This document shows positions 36,687 through 49,302 of a stretch of DNA of 64,000 nucleotides, piece after piece (the first letter of the stretch is position 1; every line of letters starts with the position of its first letter). The notes under the pieces were generated by a model, which saw only the letters and a list, made by a program, of their open reading frames with translations, ran no database searches and was not told the DNA's origin. The DNA is from Novosphingobium piscinae. GTDB lineage: Bacteria > Pseudomonadota > Alphaproteobacteria > Sphingomonadales > Sphingomonadaceae. Location: the NCBI RefSeq assembly GCF_014230355.1, contig NZ_JACLAX010000003.1:62001-126000 (forward strand). The letters are read 5' to 3'. The position numbers and the translations under genes were made by a program.

Positions 36687-37397
36687 TTAGTTCCTGCGAT
36701 CATCGCGCGCCGGGCGCACGCCCGAGGTCTGCGATTCCAGCATCAGACGGTCCTGCGCCATCGGATCGTGGCCCAGGATCTCGCCCTTGAAGACCCAGAC
36801 CTTGATCCCGATCACGCCATAGGTCGTGTGGGCCTCGGCCTCGGCATAATCGATGTTCGCGCGCAGCGTGTGCAGCGGCACGCGCCCCTCGCGGTACTGC
36901 TCGACGCGGGCAATCTCGGCGCCGCCGAGACGGCCACCGCAGACCACCTTGATGCCTTCGGCGCCGAGCCGCATGGCCGACTGCATCGCGCGCTTCATCG
37001 CACGGCGGAAGGCGATGCGGCGGATCAGCTGGTCGGCGATGCCCTGGGCAACGAGCTTGGCGTCGATCTCGGGCTTGCGGATCTCGACGATGTTCAGCTT
37101 GACGTCGCTGGCGGTCATCTTCGACAGCTGCGACCGCAGCTTCTCGATGTCGGCGCCCTTCTTGCCGATGATGACACCCGGACGGGCGGCATAGATCGAC
37201 ACGCGGCACAGCTTGGCGGGACGCTCGATCACCACCTTCGAGATCGCTGCCTGCGGCAGGGTCGCGATGATGAACTTGCGGATCTTGAGATCCTCGGCCA
37301 GCAGCTTGCCGTAGCTCTTGCCCTCGGCGTACCAGCGGCTGTCCCAGGTCCGGTTGATCTGGAGGCGCAGGCCGATCGGGTTGCTCTTGTGACCCAT
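36687..37397 (-). CDS. rpsC: 30S ribosomal protein S3
   Basis: The protein is 236 aa. The KH domain [15 protein letters not shown] and the C-terminal [20 protein letters not shown] (a uS3 signature) are present. It lines the mRNA entry tunnel and contributes to helicase activity. It lies 5 bp before rplP. Confidence 0.98.
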   Translation of the reverse strand: MGHKSNPIGLRLQINRTWDSRWYAEGKSYGKLLAEDLKIRKFIIATLPQAAISKVVIERPAKLCRVSIYAARPGVIIGKKGADIEKLRSQLSKMTASDVKLNIVEIRKPEIDAKLVAQGIADQLIRRIAFRRAMKRAMQSAMRLGAEGIKVVCGGRLGGAEIARVEQYREGRVPLHTLRANIDYAEAEAHTTYGVIGIKVWVFKGEILGHDPMAQDRLMLESQTSGVRPARDDRRN

Positions 37398-37400
37398 GGT

Positions 37401-37778
37401 TCAGGCCTCCTCGACTTCACGAACCACGATCCGCAGCCGCGAGAACGGCTTGAGGATGCGGGTCGACTTGCCACGGCCACGGGTGTGGAACCGCTTCATG
37501 GTGATCGACTTCCCAACGCTCGCCTCGGCCACCACCAGGGCGTCGACGTCGAGGTTGTGGTTGTTCTCGGCATTGGCGATCGCCGAAGCGAGCACCTTGC
37601 GCGCGTCAACGGCCATCGCCTTCTTCGAGAACGACAGGATGTTGAGCGCCTCTTCGGCCTTCTTGCCGCGGATCAGGCCGGCGACCAGGTTGAGCTTCTG
37701 GGCCGAGCCGCGGATCTGCGTGCCGACCGAGAGCGCTTCCTTGTCACCAACGCGACGGGGGGACTTTTCCTTGCCCAT
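37401..37778 (-). CDS. rplV: 50S ribosomal protein L22
   Basis: The protein is 125 aa. [19 protein letters not shown] and the exit-tunnel hairpin [16 protein letters not shown] are typical of uL22. It overlaps the rpsS stop by one base. The tunnel loop is the part altered in some macrolide-resistant mutants elsewhere. Confidence 0.98.
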   Translation of the reverse strand: MGKEKSPRRVGDKEALSVGTQIRGSAQKLNLVAGLIRGKKAEEALNILSFSKKAMAVDARKVLASAIANAENNHNLDVDALVVAEASVGKSITMKRFHTRGRGKSTRILKPFSRLRIVVREVEEA

Positions 37779-38056
37779 TAGCGCTTGCCCTTCTTGTCAG
37801 CGGCGTGGCCGGGGAACGTGCGCGTCGGCGCGAATTCACCAAGCTTGTGGCCGACCATCTCTTCCGAGACGGACACGGGGATGAACTTGTGGCCGTTGTA
37901 GACGTTGAACGTCAGACCGACGAACTGCGGAAGAATGGTCGAGCGACGCGACCAGGTCTTGATCGGGCCGGCGCGCGAGCCAGCTTCCTGACCGACTTCG
38001 GCTTTCTTCAGCAGGTGCAGGTCGACGAACGGACCCTTCCAGACGGAACGTGCCAT
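37778..38056 (-). CDS. rpsS: 30S ribosomal protein S19
   Basis: The protein is 92 aa. It starts [18 protein letters not shown] and contains the uS19 signature [20 protein letters not shown]. It sits in the 30S head. It lies 6 bp after rplB. Confidence 0.98.
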   Translation of the reverse strand: MARSVWKGPFVDLHLLKKAEVGQEAGSRAGPIKTWSRRSTILPQFVGLTFNVYNGHKFIPVSVSEEMVGHKLGEFAPTRTFPGHAADKKGKR

Positions 38057-38062
38057 GGTCGC

Positions 38063-38899
38063 TTACCTCTTCTTCTTCGCATGGCGCGACCGGATGATCA
38101 TGCCATCGGTGCGCTTGTTGTGGCGGGTCCGGGCGCCCTTGGTCGGCTTGCCCCACGGGGTGACCGGATGACGGCCACCCGAGGTCCGGCCTTCACCACC
38201 GCCGTGCGGGTGGTCGACCGGGTTCTTGGCGACGCCGCGCGTCAGCGGACGCTTGCCGAGCCAGCGGTTGCGGCCAGCCTTGGCCAGGTTCTGGTTGCCG
38301 TTGTCGGGGTTCGAGACCGCGCCCACGGTGCCCATGCAGTCCCCGCGCAGGTAGCGCTGCTCGCCCGAGTTCAGGCGGACGATGACCATGCCGCGGTCGC
38401 GGCCGACGAGCTGGACGTAGGTCCCGGCGGAACGGGCGATCTGCCCGCCCTTGCCCGGCTTCATCTCGACGTTGTGGATGATCGTGCCGACCGGCATCTG
38501 CGCCAGCAGCATCGCGTTGCCCGGCTTGACGTCGGTCTTCTCGCCGGCGACCACCTGGTCACCCACGGCCAGACGCTGCGGCGCGAGGATGTAGGCCTGC
38601 TCGCCGTCCTCGTACTTGACCAGCGCGATGAACGCGGTGCGGTTGGGATCGTACTCGAGCCGCTCGACGGTGGCCGGCATGTCCCACTTGCGACGCTTGA
38701 AGTCGATGAAGCGGTACTTCTGCTTGTGGCCGCCGGCGATGCCGCGCGACGTGACATGACCCTTGTTGTTGCGGCCACCGGTCTTGCGCTTGCCTTCGGT
38801 CAGCGCCTTGACGGGCTTGCCCTTCCACAGGGACGACTTGTCGACCAGGACAAGGCCGCGACGGGCCGGGCTGGTCGGGTTGTAGCTCTTGAGTGCCAT
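38063..38899 (-). CDS. rplB: 50S ribosomal protein L2
   Basis: The protein is 278 aa. It carries [14 protein letters not shown] at the N-terminus and the peptidyl-transferase-related [20 protein letters not shown] near the C-terminus, including the conserved His. L2 is needed for subunit joining. Confidence 0.98.
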   Translation of the reverse strand: MALKSYNPTSPARRGLVLVDKSSLWKGKPVKALTEGKRKTGGRNNKGHVTSRGIAGGHKQKYRFIDFKRRKWDMPATVERLEYDPNRTAFIALVKYEDGEQAYILAPQRLAVGDQVVAGEKTDVKPGNAMLLAQMPVGTIIHNVEMKPGKGGQIARSAGTYVQLVGRDRGMVIVRLNSGEQRYLRGDCMGTVGAVSNPDNGNQNLAKAGRNRWLGKRPLTRGVAKNPVDHPHGGGEGRTSGGRHPVTPWGKPTKGARTRHNKRTDGMIIRSRHAKKKR

Positions 38900-38912
38900 G
38901 GTGCTGTGCGCC

Positions 38913-39218
38913 TCAGATACCGCTGGTGACGTCGATCGACTGGCCGGCAGCCAGGGTCACGACAGCCTTCTTCACGTCCGAACGCTTGTAGGGCTTGCCC
39001 TTCCAGCGCTTGGTCTTGCCCTTCTGGGTCAGGGTGTTCACGCCGACGACCTTCACGTCGAACAGCGCTTCGACCGCCGCCTTGATCTCCGGCTTGGTCG
39101 CCTTGTCGGCCACCTTGAAGACCACGGCATTGTGCTCCGAGAGCAGCGTCGACTTCTCGGTGATGTGGGGAGCCACGATCACGTCGTAGTGACGCACGTC
39201 GATTGCGTCCTTAGCCAT
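38913..39218 (-). CDS. rplW: 50S ribosomal protein L23
   Basis: The protein is 101 aa. It has [21 protein letters not shown] and the loop [20 protein letters not shown] of uL23. It forms the docking site for trigger factor and SRP at the tunnel exit. It overlaps the end of rplD by 8 bp. Confidence 0.97.
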   Translation of the reverse strand: MAKDAIDVRHYDVIVAPHITEKSTLLSEHNAVVFKVADKATKPEIKAAVEALFDVKVVGVNTLTQKGKTKRWKGKPYKRSDVKKAVVTLAAGQSIDVTSGI

Positions 39219-39831
39219 TGAAACGCGCCTCCAGCTTTTCGACAGCAGCGCGCGTCAGCACCAGCGTGTCATGCTTCAGGATGTCGTAGACATTGGCGCC
39301 GACGGCCGGGAGCACGTTGATGCCGATGAGGTTGCGGGCGGCCTTGGCGAAGTTGTCGTTCACCGCGTCGCCGTCGATCACCAGCACCTTCTTGCCGAAG
39401 CCCGCCTTGGCGAGCGTGGCGGCCAGCGTCTTGGTCTTGCCGTCGGTGTCGAGACCGCTCAGCACGACCAGGCCGTTCTGGGCCTTGGCCGACAGCGCCA
39501 TCTTGAGACCGAGCGCACGGACCTTCTTGTTCAGCGAGATGTTGAACTCGCGGACGCGGGGACCGTGGGCCTTGCCGCCGCCGATGAAGATCGGGGCCGC
39601 GCGGTCGCCGTGACGGGCGGTACCACCACCCTTCTGGCGGCCGAACTTCTTGCCGGTGCGGGCAACGTCCGAACGCTCGCGCGCCTTGCGGGCCACGCCG
39701 CGACGGTTTTCCAGCTGCCAGGTGACGACGCGGTGGAGGATGTCGGCGCGCGGTTCGAGACCGAACACGGCATCCGACAGCTCGACGTCGCCCGCGGCGC
39801 TACCGTCCAGATTGAGGACCTGAACCTTCAC
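39211..39831 (-). CDS. rplD: 50S ribosomal protein L4
   Basis: The protein is 206 aa. The tunnel loop is [27 protein letters not shown], and the C-terminal globular part ends [16 protein letters not shown]. In E. coli L4 represses its own operon; the structured rpsJ-rplC gap is a possible target here, but this is only inference. Confidence 0.97.
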   Translation of the reverse strand: MKVQVLNLDGSAAGDVELSDAVFGLEPRADILHRVVTWQLENRRGVARKARERSDVARTGKKFGRQKGGGTARHGDRAAPIFIGGGKAHGPRVREFNISLNKKVRALGLKMALSAKAQNGLVVLSGLDTDGKTKTLAATLAKAGFGKKVLVIDGDAVNDNFAKAARNLIGINVLPAVGANVYDILKHDTLVLTRAAVEKLEARFNG

Positions 39832-39834
39832 GAC

Positions 39835-40590
39835 TTAGCCCTCCTGGCCTTCGGTCGACTCGACAGCCGGCGCTTCGGCCGGGGTGTCGGCCGGAGCCGC
39901 ATCGTTGTTGTTGGCGACCTGCTTCAGGCCGGCGGGATAAGGCGCTTCGGCATGGCGCGAGACCTTGACCGCATCGCGGACGAGCAGCCAGGCATTCTTC
40001 GAGCCGGGCACCGAGCCCTTGACGAAGATCAGCCCGCGCTCGTCGTCGGTGCGGACGACCTCGAGGTTCTGCTGGGTGCGCTGACGGTCGCCCATGTGGC
40101 CGGCCATCTTCTTGTTCTTGAACACGCGGCCCGGATCCTGGCGGTTGCCGGTCGAACCGTGGGCACGGTGCGAGATCGAAACGCCGTGGGTGGCGCGCAT
40201 ACCGCCAAAGCCCCAGCGCTTCATCGCGCCGGCAAAGCCCTTGCCCTGGGTCTGGCCGGTGATGTCGACCAGCTGGCCCGCGACGAAGTGCGAGGCGGCA
40301 ATGGTCGAACCGACCTCGAGCAGCGCATCGTCGGCGACGCGGAACTCGGCGACCTCGGCCTTCAGCGGCACTTCCGCCTTGGCGAAGTGCTCACGCTGCG
40401 GCTTGGCGACGTTCTTCTGCTTGGCCGTGCCGGCACCGAGCTGGACCGCGACGTAGCCGTCACGATCGGCGGTGCGGACCGAAACCACCTGGCAGTCCTC
40501 CAGCGACAGGACGGTCACCGGCACATGCCGCCCGTCTTCGTGGAAAAGGCGGGTCATCCCCACCTTCTTAGCGATCACGCCGGTACGCAT
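39835..40590 (-). CDS. rplC: 50S ribosomal protein L3
   Basis: The protein is 251 aa, against about 209 in E. coli. The core has [16 protein letters not shown] and the uL3 signature [18 protein letters not shown]. The extra C-terminal 35 residues are Ala/Pro/Glu-rich, ending in TEGQEG. It is preceded by an AGGAG Shine-Dalgarno and by 264 bp without a gene but with strong hairpins. Confidence 0.97.
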   Translation of the reverse strand: MRTGVIAKKVGMTRLFHEDGRHVPVTVLSLEDCQVVSVRTADRDGYVAVQLGAGTAKQKNVAKPQREHFAKAEVPLKAEVAEFRVADDALLEVGSTIAASHFVAGQLVDITGQTQGKGFAGAMKRWGFGGMRATHGVSISHRAHGSTGNRQDPGRVFKNKKMAGHMGDRQRTQQNLEVVRTDDERGLIFVKGSVPGSKNAWLLVRDAVKVSRHAEAPYPAGLKQVANNNDAAPADTPAEAPAVESTEGQEG

Positions 40591-40854
40591 GATCCGTTCT
40601 CCTCACAGAGGCCCATGGGGACCATCCCCAGGGGCGTGTTCGGCCCTATGTGTGAAGCGCGCCCCGTCCGGGCCGAGTGCCACCATTTGCCGCGAGGCTC
40701 GCGGTGGCGAGACGGGGGACGCTGCCCGGCCCGTGCGATCCCTGGAGATCAGGCCGGAGGTATCCCTATGTCCGTGCGGGGAGACCCCGCAAAGCCTGGC
40801 CGAAGCCAGGAGAGATGTGAACCCGAGGGTTCGAAACTTTCGTCGGTCAGTCTC
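40591..40854 (-). promoter_or_regulatory. Structured 264-nt region between rpsJ and rplC
   Basis: There is no gene here. Several inverted repeats are exact or nearly so: 40611-40621 with 40625-40635 (11 bp, one mismatch), CCGCGAG/CTCGCGG (40690-40704), GCGGGG/CCCCGC (40776-40790), CCTGGC with CGAA loop (40795-40810), and AACCC/GGGTT (40820-40831). Other intergenic gaps in the S10 operon are only a few bases. It may be an rplC leader with its own regulation, an RNA-processing site or a small RNA. Confidence 0.55.
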
Positions 40855-41166
40855 TTAGGCGAGCTTGATCTCGACGTTCACGCCGGCAGCCAGGTCGAGC
40901 TTCATCAGCGCGTCGACGGTGGCGGCGTTGGGCTGCACGATGTCGAGCAGCCGCTTGTAGGTGCGGACTTCGAACTGCTCACGCGACTTCTTGTCGATGT
41001 GCGGCCCGCGGTTGACGCAGAACTTTTCGATCCGCGTCGGGAGCGGAATGGGGCCCCGGATGAGCGCGCCGGTGCGGCGGGCGGTGTCCGCGATTTCGCC
41101 GGTCGCCTGATCGAGCACGCGATGGTCGAACGCCTTGAGGCGAATGCGGATATTCTGAGCTTCCAT
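40855..41166 (-). CDS. rpsJ: 30S ribosomal protein S10
   Basis: The protein is 103 aa. It starts [20 protein letters not shown] and has the uS10 signature [19 protein letters not shown]. It also serves in transcription antitermination as NusE. ATG at 41166 was chosen over one 12 bp upstream by the family N-terminus. Confidence 0.98.
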   Translation of the reverse strand: MEAQNIRIRLKAFDHRVLDQATGEIADTARRTGALIRGPIPLPTRIEKFCVNRGPHIDKKSREQFEVRTYKRLLDIVQPNAATVDALMKLDLAAGVNVEIKLA

Positions 41167-41205
41167 GTCCACTACCACTGAGAAAGAGCGGCGGCGCCAA
41201 CACGC

Positions 41206-41296
41206 CGTCGTCCTGAACTTGTTTCAGGACCCATTCCGCCTTGGGAGCCGCAGCTCGTTAGGGAGGGATGGATGCTGAAACGAGTTCAGCATGACG
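41206..41296. repeat. Paired inverted hairpin element (BIME-like), site C, between tuf and rpsJ
   Basis: The left hairpin is tcctgaacttgtttcagga and the right hairpin is gctgaaacgagttcagc, in opposite orientation and about 45 bp apart. CGTCG flanks the left side and ATGACG the right side. The core TGAAC...GTTTCA is shared with site D. Confidence 0.75.
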
Positions 41297-41321
41297 ATCG
41301 CCTTAGCGTCGCTGATTGAAC

Positions 41322-41362
41322 CAAAAAACCGACCGGCGGGAAGAGCGAATCTCCCCGCCGGT
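41322..41362 (-). terminator. Intrinsic terminator after tuf
   Basis: On the minus strand ACCGGCGGG pairs with CCCGCCGGT (41362-41354 with 41340-41332), and CGGTTTTTTGG follows with six T. It lies 12 bp past the tuf stop and separates the str operon from rpsJ. Confidence 0.85.
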
Positions 41363-41374
41363 GCGCGGCCTATA

Positions 41375-42565
<1,191 letters not shown>

Positions 42566-42599
42566 TGTTCAAACCTTCTTCTCGTATGTGTGCAGATTG

Positions 42600-42640
42600 C
42601 TGCGGGAAAAGGACGGCACCCGCTGAATCAGGCGCCGCCC
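42600..42640 (-). terminator. Imperfect hairpin between fusA and tuf
   Basis: On the minus strand GGGCGGCGCC and GGTGCCGTCC pair at 8 of 10 positions around a 10-nt loop, and CCTTTTCC follows. It could partly terminate transcription or be a processing site; it is too imperfect to be sure. Confidence 0.35.
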
Positions 42641-42658
42641 CTAATGGCATCCGTGTTC

Positions 42659-44731
<2,073 letters not shown>

Positions 44732-44845
44732 GGGAGGTTCCTTAGCGGTTCGGGGAGGAAGCGGTCTGGGGCCGCCCCGCCCATATGGTTACCAATGTGA
44801 CCGTTTGAAGACGGGGCCGGTGCAGAACCGGCCCCTCCCCTCAGA

Positions 44846-45316
44846 TTACCAGCGGTAGTGGCTGAACGCGCGGTTGGCGTCGGCCATGCGGTGGGTGTCT
44901 TCCCGCTTCTTCACCGCGTTGCCGCGGTTATTGGCGGCGTCGAGCAGCTCGCCCGAGAGGCGCGCGGCCATCGTGGTCTCCGAGCGGTTGCGCGCGGCGG
45001 TGATCAGCCAGCGGATCGCCAGGGCCTGGGCGCGCTCGGGGCGCACTTCCACGGGGACCTGGTAGGTCGCACCGCCGACGCGGCGGCTGCGGACCTCGAT
45101 CTGCGGCTTCACGTTGTTCAGCGCATCGTGGAACAGCTGCAGCGGATCGGCCTTGGCGCGGGTCTGCATGGTGTCGAGCGCACCGTAGACGATGCTTTCG
45201 GCAACCGACTTCTTACCGTCGAGCATGAGGTTGTTCATGAACTTCGACAGGACCTGATCCCCGAACTTCGGATCCGGCAGGATTTCCCGCTTCTCGGGAC
45301 GACGACGACGTGACAT
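44846..45316 (-). CDS. rpsG: 30S ribosomal protein S7
   Basis: The protein is 156 aa. It starts [18 protein letters not shown] and has the uS7 signature [20 protein letters not shown] (ending near residue 44). S7 nucleates the 30S head and represses the str operon in E. coli. It is separated from rpsL by about 170 bp, which holds hairpin element D. Confidence 0.98.
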   Translation of the reverse strand: MSRRRRPEKREILPDPKFGDQVLSKFMNNLMLDGKKSVAESIVYGALDTMQTRAKADPLQLFHDALNNVKPQIEVRSRRVGGATYQVPVEVRPERAQALAIRWLITAARNRSETTMAARLSGELLDAANNRGNAVKKREDTHRMADANRAFSHYRW

Positions 45317-45357
45317 CGCAAATTCCTTGTTTCTGAGCCCCCTCCCCCTCTCTTTCC

Positions 45358-45469
45358 GTCACCCTGAACTTGTTTCAGGGTCCATAGAGAGGCCGGGCGG
45401 CGAGCTAGAGTAAATCCACTTCAACCTGGGCCTGCGGCGCCATGGATCCTGAAACAAGTTCAGGATGAC
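45358..45469. repeat. Paired inverted hairpin element (BIME-like), site D, between rpsL and rpsG
   Basis: The left hairpin is accctgaacttgtttcagggt and the right hairpin is tcctgaaacaagttcagga. The right core is the exact reverse complement of the left core TGAACTTGTTTCA. GTC precedes the left hairpin and TGAC follows the right one. Both would fold in the rpsL-rpsG mRNA. Confidence 0.8.
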
Positions 45470-45490
45470 CTGACGCCTTTGGCTGTCAGG

Positions 45491-45862
45491 TCACTTCGGA
45501 CGCTTGGCGCCGTACTTCGAGCGCGACTGCTTGCGGTCCTTGACGCCCTGGGTGTCGAGCACGCCGCGCAGCACGTGGTAGCGCACGCCCGGAAGGTCGC
45601 GCACACGGCCACCGCGGATCAGCACCACCGAGTGCTCCTGCAGGTTGTGGCCCTCGCCGGGGATGTACGAGATGACCTCGCGGCTGTTGGTCAGACGGAT
45701 CTTGGCGACCTTGCGAAGCGCCGAGTTCGGCTTCTTCGGGGTGGTCGTGTAGACGCGGGTGCAGACGCCGCGCTTCTGCGGGTTCTGCTCCATCGCCGGG
45801 ACCTTGGACTTGGCCTTCTGCGGCTCGCGACCCTTGCGGATCAGCTGGTTGATCGTGGGCAT
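45491..45862 (-). CDS. rpsL: 30S ribosomal protein S12
   Basis: The protein is 123 aa. It starts [16 protein letters not shown] and has [20 protein letters not shown], with the lysine at about position 43 that matters for streptomycin. It is the first gene of the str operon. ATG at 45862 is fixed by the family N-terminus. Its Shine-Dalgarno AGGTGA lies inside a perfect 9-bp inverted repeat. Confidence 0.98.
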   Translation of the reverse strand: MPTINQLIRKGREPQKAKSKVPAMEQNPQKRGVCTRVYTTTPKKPNSALRKVAKIRLTNSREVISYIPGEGHNLQEHSVVLIRGGRVRDLPGVRYHVLRGVLDTQGVKDRKQSRSKYGAKRPK

Positions 45863-45870
45863 GAAGTGCT

Positions 45871-45907
45871 CTTCACCTGTGTTGTGGCAACCGGGCCGCA
45901 GGTGAAG
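45871..45907 (-). promoter_or_regulatory. Hairpin covering the rpsL ribosome binding site
   Basis: CTTCACCTG (45871-45879) and CAGGTGAAG (45899-45907) are exact complements with a 19-nt loop. In the mRNA the second arm contains the AGGTGA Shine-Dalgarno and ends 8 nt before the AUG, so folding would hide the site. This is a candidate for translational control of the str operon. Confidence 0.6.
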
Positions 45908-46092
45908 GCTTGCCTCACGACCACGGTCGGGACTGCCGCGCGGGCGGTCCGGGACCGGGATCAGTGAGCCGAAACGCTCCACCCGGGGCGATCGGCCACC
46001 GGGTTACTTTGACGGGTTACGCGGACCAGGTCCGCACGCACCGGCAATGTTCAGCTCTCGCACGGACGGCAGACCGCCCGCGGAAGTGCGCG

Positions 46093-46121
46093 CCCTTACG
46101 GACAAACCTGCCGCCGGTCAA
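46093..46121 (-). promoter_or_regulatory. Promoter of the str operon
   Basis: On the minus strand TTGACC (46121-46116) and TAAGGG (46098-46093) are separated by 17 bp. Transcription would start near 46086, leaving a leader of about 224 nt before rpsL. Apart from this and the rpsL hairpin, I see nothing else in the gap 45863-46291. Confidence 0.65.
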
Positions 46122-46291
46122 GCGCCGGGAGCAGCCGGCCTCCAGCAGCGCGGCGCTCGGCACGGCTGACCGCTCGGTCCGTCGCACGCGCGGCGCCGCT
46201 CCTCGCAGCGCGGCGCCGGCGCACTAGGCAGCGGATACCGGAGCGGGCACGGTGGCTGGCCGGGGGCTTTTCCGGATGGAGCAAGCTGACA

Positions 46292-46567
46292 ATGACCAAT
46301 TGGATTGCAACCCGCCTGACCATGACCGGCGCGATGGCCGCGCTGGTGCTGGCCGCGGCCGGACCGGCCGAGGCCCGGGCCTGCAAGCGCCTCAACAAGA
46401 CCGAGGGCGCGGTGATCGGCACCGTGGCCGGCGGCGTACTGGGCAAGGTGGTGGCCGGCGGCACCGGCGGTGTCCTGCTGGGCGCGGCGGCTGGCGGCGT
46501 GGCCGGGCACGAGATCGCGCGGACCAAGTACAACCGCAACTGCCGGAGCAGCAGCCGCCGCCGCTGA
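46292..46567 (+). CDS. Small exported glycine-zipper protein
   Basis: The protein is 91 aa. A signal peptide ends near AEA-RAC (about residue 29). The rest is a glycine zipper, VIGTVAGGVLGKVVAGGTGG then VLLGAAAGGVAGHEIART, the pattern of Rick_17kDa_Anti/glycine-zipper 2TM proteins, with a basic tail ending SSSRRR. Such proteins sit in or on the outer envelope. The precise role is unknown. It is convergent with the LysR gene, 6 bp from its stop. Confidence 0.75.
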   Translation: MTNWIATRLTMTGAMAALVLAAAGPAEARACKRLNKTEGAVIGTVAGGVLGKVVAGGTGGVLLGAAAGGVAGHEIARTKYNRNCRSSSRRR

Positions 46568-46573
46568 GCGCGC

Positions 46574-47395
46574 TCAGCCGGTCAGCGCAGCGACCAGCGC
46601 CTTGACCTTCTTCTGGCGCCACTGCGGCAGCGGGGCGACCAGCCAGTACCCGCGGCGGGCCTCCTCGGGCTCGCCGCGCAGCAGCCCCGTGGCCGCGGGC
46701 ACGGCCTCGACCAGCAGATGCGGCACCCGCGCCCGCCCCAGCCCGCTGAGCGCGGCCGAGAGCGCCTGTCCGGCATCGGCGACATGGACCGGCGGCTCGC
46801 CTGCTGTCTCGGGCGCGCCATCAGGGGCGGCATTGCCATCGGCCTGGGCGGCGTCAGGATGGGAATCGCCCGGCCAGGCGATCCACGGGCCATCGCCCAC
46901 CACCTGCATCAGCGCCGGGGCCAGCGGCACGCCTTCGAGATCACCCGGCCCTTCGGCCCAGCGCACGGCAAGGTCGAGATTGGCCTCGGTGAAATCGGCG
47001 GTTTCGCTATCGACGATCACGTAGCGCACCTCGGGATGGGCCGCGCGATAGGCGGCCAGTCGTGGCGCCAGCCACGCGGCGAACACGTCGCGCGGGGCGG
47101 CGATGGTGAAGACATGGCTGGCCTGCCCGGCCTGCATCGCCCGCACCGCATCCTCGAAATGGAGGAAGCCGGTGCGCAGCGGCTCGAGCCCGGCGGCGGC
47201 CTCGTCGGTCAGCTCGAGCCCCTTCGAGGTGCGGCGGAACAGGACCACGCCGAGCAGGTCCTCGAGCGCGCGGATCTGTTGACCGACCGCTGCCGGGGTG
47301 ACGGCCAGTTCATCGGCCGCGCGGGTGAACGAGAGATGCCGCGCGGCGGCATCGAACACGCGCAGGGCGTTCAGCGGCAGGTGCGTGCGCTTCAT
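46574..47395 (-). CDS. LysR family transcriptional regulator (GcvA-like)
   Basis: The protein is 273 aa. The N-terminal helix-turn-helix LPLNALRVFDAAARHLSFTRA continues into the usual QQIRALEDLLGVVLFRR segment (by position, residues 6-55). The effector-binding domain follows but is shorter than usual (GcvA about 305). The GcvA/AmpR subgroup is suggested by the N-terminus. The target genes are unknown: no divergent gene faces it, which is unusual for LysR regulators. It lies after apaG on the same strand. Confidence 0.85.
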   Translation of the reverse strand: MKRTHLPLNALRVFDAAARHLSFTRAADELAVTPAAVGQQIRALEDLLGVVLFRRTSKGLELTDEAAAGLEPLRTGFLHFEDAVRAMQAGQASHVFTIAAPRDVFAAWLAPRLAAYRAAHPEVRYVIVDSETADFTEANLDLAVRWAEGPGDLEGVPLAPALMQVVGDGPWIAWPGDSHPDAAQADGNAAPDGAPETAGEPPVHVADAGQALSAALSGLGRARVPHLLVEAVPAATGLLRGEPEEARRGYWLVAPLPQWRQKKVKALVAALTG

Positions 47396-47482
47396 GGCCC
47401 GGCTCTAGCCAGCCTCCGCGCCGGGAGCAATGGTCCGGCGCCCGGCTGGGCGCCCGCCCCGACCCCCGGTCGGGCCCATGGG

Positions 47483-47890
47483 CTAGCCGGCGGTGGCCGG
47501 CGCGGCGAGCGGGAAATGCGGGATCGCGGCCTCGAACAGCGAACCGTCGCCGCGCTGGAAGGTGTAGAAACCCTCCATCGAGCCATGCGGCGTGGCCAGG
47601 GGGCAGCCCGAGACATAGTCATGGCTGCCACCGGGGCGGATCACCGGCTGCTCGCCAACCACACCCTCGCCCTCGACCACGGCCACGTCGCCATTGCCGT
47701 CAGTGATGCGCCAGTGGCGGGTGAGCAGCTGGACCGGCTGGTCCGATTCGTTCTCGATCCGGATGTGATAGACCCAGAACCACTTGCCAGCTTCGATGCG
47801 CGACTGTTCGGGCAGGAAACTCACGGCGACACGCACCGTGACCCCGCCGGTCAGCGCGACATGCTGAAACAGCTCCTTCATGGCGCCCAT
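47483..47890 (-). CDS. apaG: Co2+/Mg2+ efflux protein ApaG
   Basis: The protein is 135 aa, one ApaG domain with an Ig-like beta sandwich. It has VSFLPEQSRIEAGKWFWVYHIRIEN (by position, residues 24-48), LLTRHWRITDGNGDVAVVEGEGVVGEQPVIRPGG in the middle and GSMEGFYTF near the end. The biochemical role is unclear despite the name. ATG at 47890 was chosen because a GGAGAGG Shine-Dalgarno lies 6 nt upstream; ATG at 47881 is the alternative. It lies downstream of metZ. Confidence 0.9.
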   Translation of the reverse strand: MGAMKELFQHVALTGGVTVRVAVSFLPEQSRIEAGKWFWVYHIRIENESDQPVQLLTRHWRITDGNGDVAVVEGEGVVGEQPVIRPGGSHDYVSGCPLATPHGSMEGFYTFQRGDGSLFEAAIPHFPLAAPATAG

Positions 47891-48002
47891 AGGTAACCTC
47901 TCCGCTGCCTGCGGCAAACCCCTTTCGCACGCCAGCGGTTCCCACGGCCGAAGGGACAGGTGCGCCAGGGTGGCACGAGGGCCGAGGCCCGGCCGGGGCC
48001 GC

Positions 48003-49211
48003 TCAGAGCCCGGCGGCGCGCAGCGCCTGGTCGAGGTCCTCGATCAGGTCGGCCGGATCCTCGAGCCCGACGTTGAGCCGCAGCATGCCATCGACCACGC
48101 CCATGTCGGCGCGGCCCTCGGGTCCCATGTTGTGGTGCGTGCTGGTGGCCGGGTGGCACATCAGCGAGCGGGCGTCGCCGATGTTGTTCGAGATGTCGAT
48201 CAGCTTGAGCGCATCGAGCAACGCCCAGGCCTGCTCGCGCCCGCCATCGAGGACGAAGGCGAAGATCGCGCCCGAATCCGCCATCTGCGCCTTGGCGAGC
48301 GCGTATTGCGGATGGCTGGGGAGGCCGGGATGGAGGATCACCGGCACCCGGCTTTCCAGGAAGCGGCCCACCTCGAGCGCATTCTGGCTCTGGCGGCGGA
48401 CGCGCAGGTCCAGCGTCTCCAGCCCCTTGAGCACCACCCAGGCGTTGAACGGCGACAGGTTGGGCCCGGTGTTGCGCTGGAACGGCAACAGCTTGTCGTT
48501 GATGAACTCGGCCGATCCGCAGACCGCACCGGCCAGCACCCGGCCTTGCCCGTCCATCAGCTTGGTGGCCGAATAGGCCACCACGTCGGCGCCGAAGTCG
48601 AGCGGGCGCTGCAGCGCGGCGGTGCAGAAGGCGTTGTCGACCACGGTGGTGATGCCGTGGGCGCGGGCCAGCCCGTTGACGAAGGTCATGTCGACGATGT
48701 CCATCGTCGGGTTGGCCGGGGTCTCGTAGAAGAACACCTTGGTATTGGGGCGGATCGCCGCCTCCCAGGCGGAATTGTCGCGCGAATCGATGACCGTGCC
48801 TTCGATCCCGAAGCGCGGCAGCAGGCTGTCGACGAGCCAGCGGCACGAGCCGAATGCGGCCTTGGCGGCGACAATGTGGTCGCCCGCTGAAAGCTGGCAC
48901 AGCAACGCGGCGGTCATCGCCGCCATGCCGGTGGCCTGGGTGCGGCAGGCCTCTGCCCCCTCGAGCAGGGCGATGCGCTCTTCCAGCATGGCCACGGTCG
49001 GGTTCTGCAGGCGGGAATAGGTCATCCCCTCCTGTTCGCCGGCGAACCGCGCCGCAACCGTCGCCGCGTCGTCGTAGGTATAGCCCGAGGAGAGGAACAG
49101 CGCCTCGCTCGTCTCGCCATGCTCGGACCGCCAGGTGCCCCCGCGCACGGCCTGGGTGGCCGGGCGCCAGGCGCGGGTGATCGAGCGGTCCTGTCCGGTG
49201 GTCTTCTTCAT
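48003..49211 (-). CDS. metZ: O-succinylhomoserine sulfhydrylase
   Basis: The protein is 402 aa, of the Cys/Met-metabolism PLP family. The Schiff-base lysine is K217 in YSATKLMDGQGRVLAG, a form typical of MetZ. It makes homocysteine from O-succinylhomoserine and sulfide, bypassing cystathionine. ATG at 49211 gives the usual MKKTTGQDRSITRAWRPAT start. It probably shares a transcript with apaG, about 110 bp downstream. Confidence 0.9.
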   Translation of the reverse strand: MKKTTGQDRSITRAWRPATQAVRGGTWRSEHGETSEALFLSSGYTYDDAATVAARFAGEQEGMTYSRLQNPTVAMLEERIALLEGAEACRTQATGMAAMTAALLCQLSAGDHIVAAKAAFGSCRWLVDSLLPRFGIEGTVIDSRDNSAWEAAIRPNTKVFFYETPANPTMDIVDMTFVNGLARAHGITTVVDNAFCTAALQRPLDFGADVVAYSATKLMDGQGRVLAGAVCGSAEFINDKLLPFQRNTGPNLSPFNAWVVLKGLETLDLRVRRQSQNALEVGRFLESRVPVILHPGLPSHPQYALAKAQMADSGAIFAFVLDGGREQAWALLDALKLIDISNNIGDARSLMCHPATSTHHNMGPEGRADMGVVDGMLRLNVGLEDPADLIEDLDQALRAAGL

Positions 49212-49302
49212 GGCCCCCGCCTTAGGATTTGGCGGGATCGAGGGCAAGTGCGGCGGCTGACGCTTGCGCCGCCCCGCCCCGCCCCGCTATCGCCCGCCGC
49301 GC

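Noticed and set aside
41297..41330. Promoter for rpsJ built on TAAGGC with a T-rich -35
   Set aside because: The only -35 at 17-bp spacing is TTTTTT from the tuf terminator, which does not resemble TTGACA. I left the rpsJ promoter unassigned.
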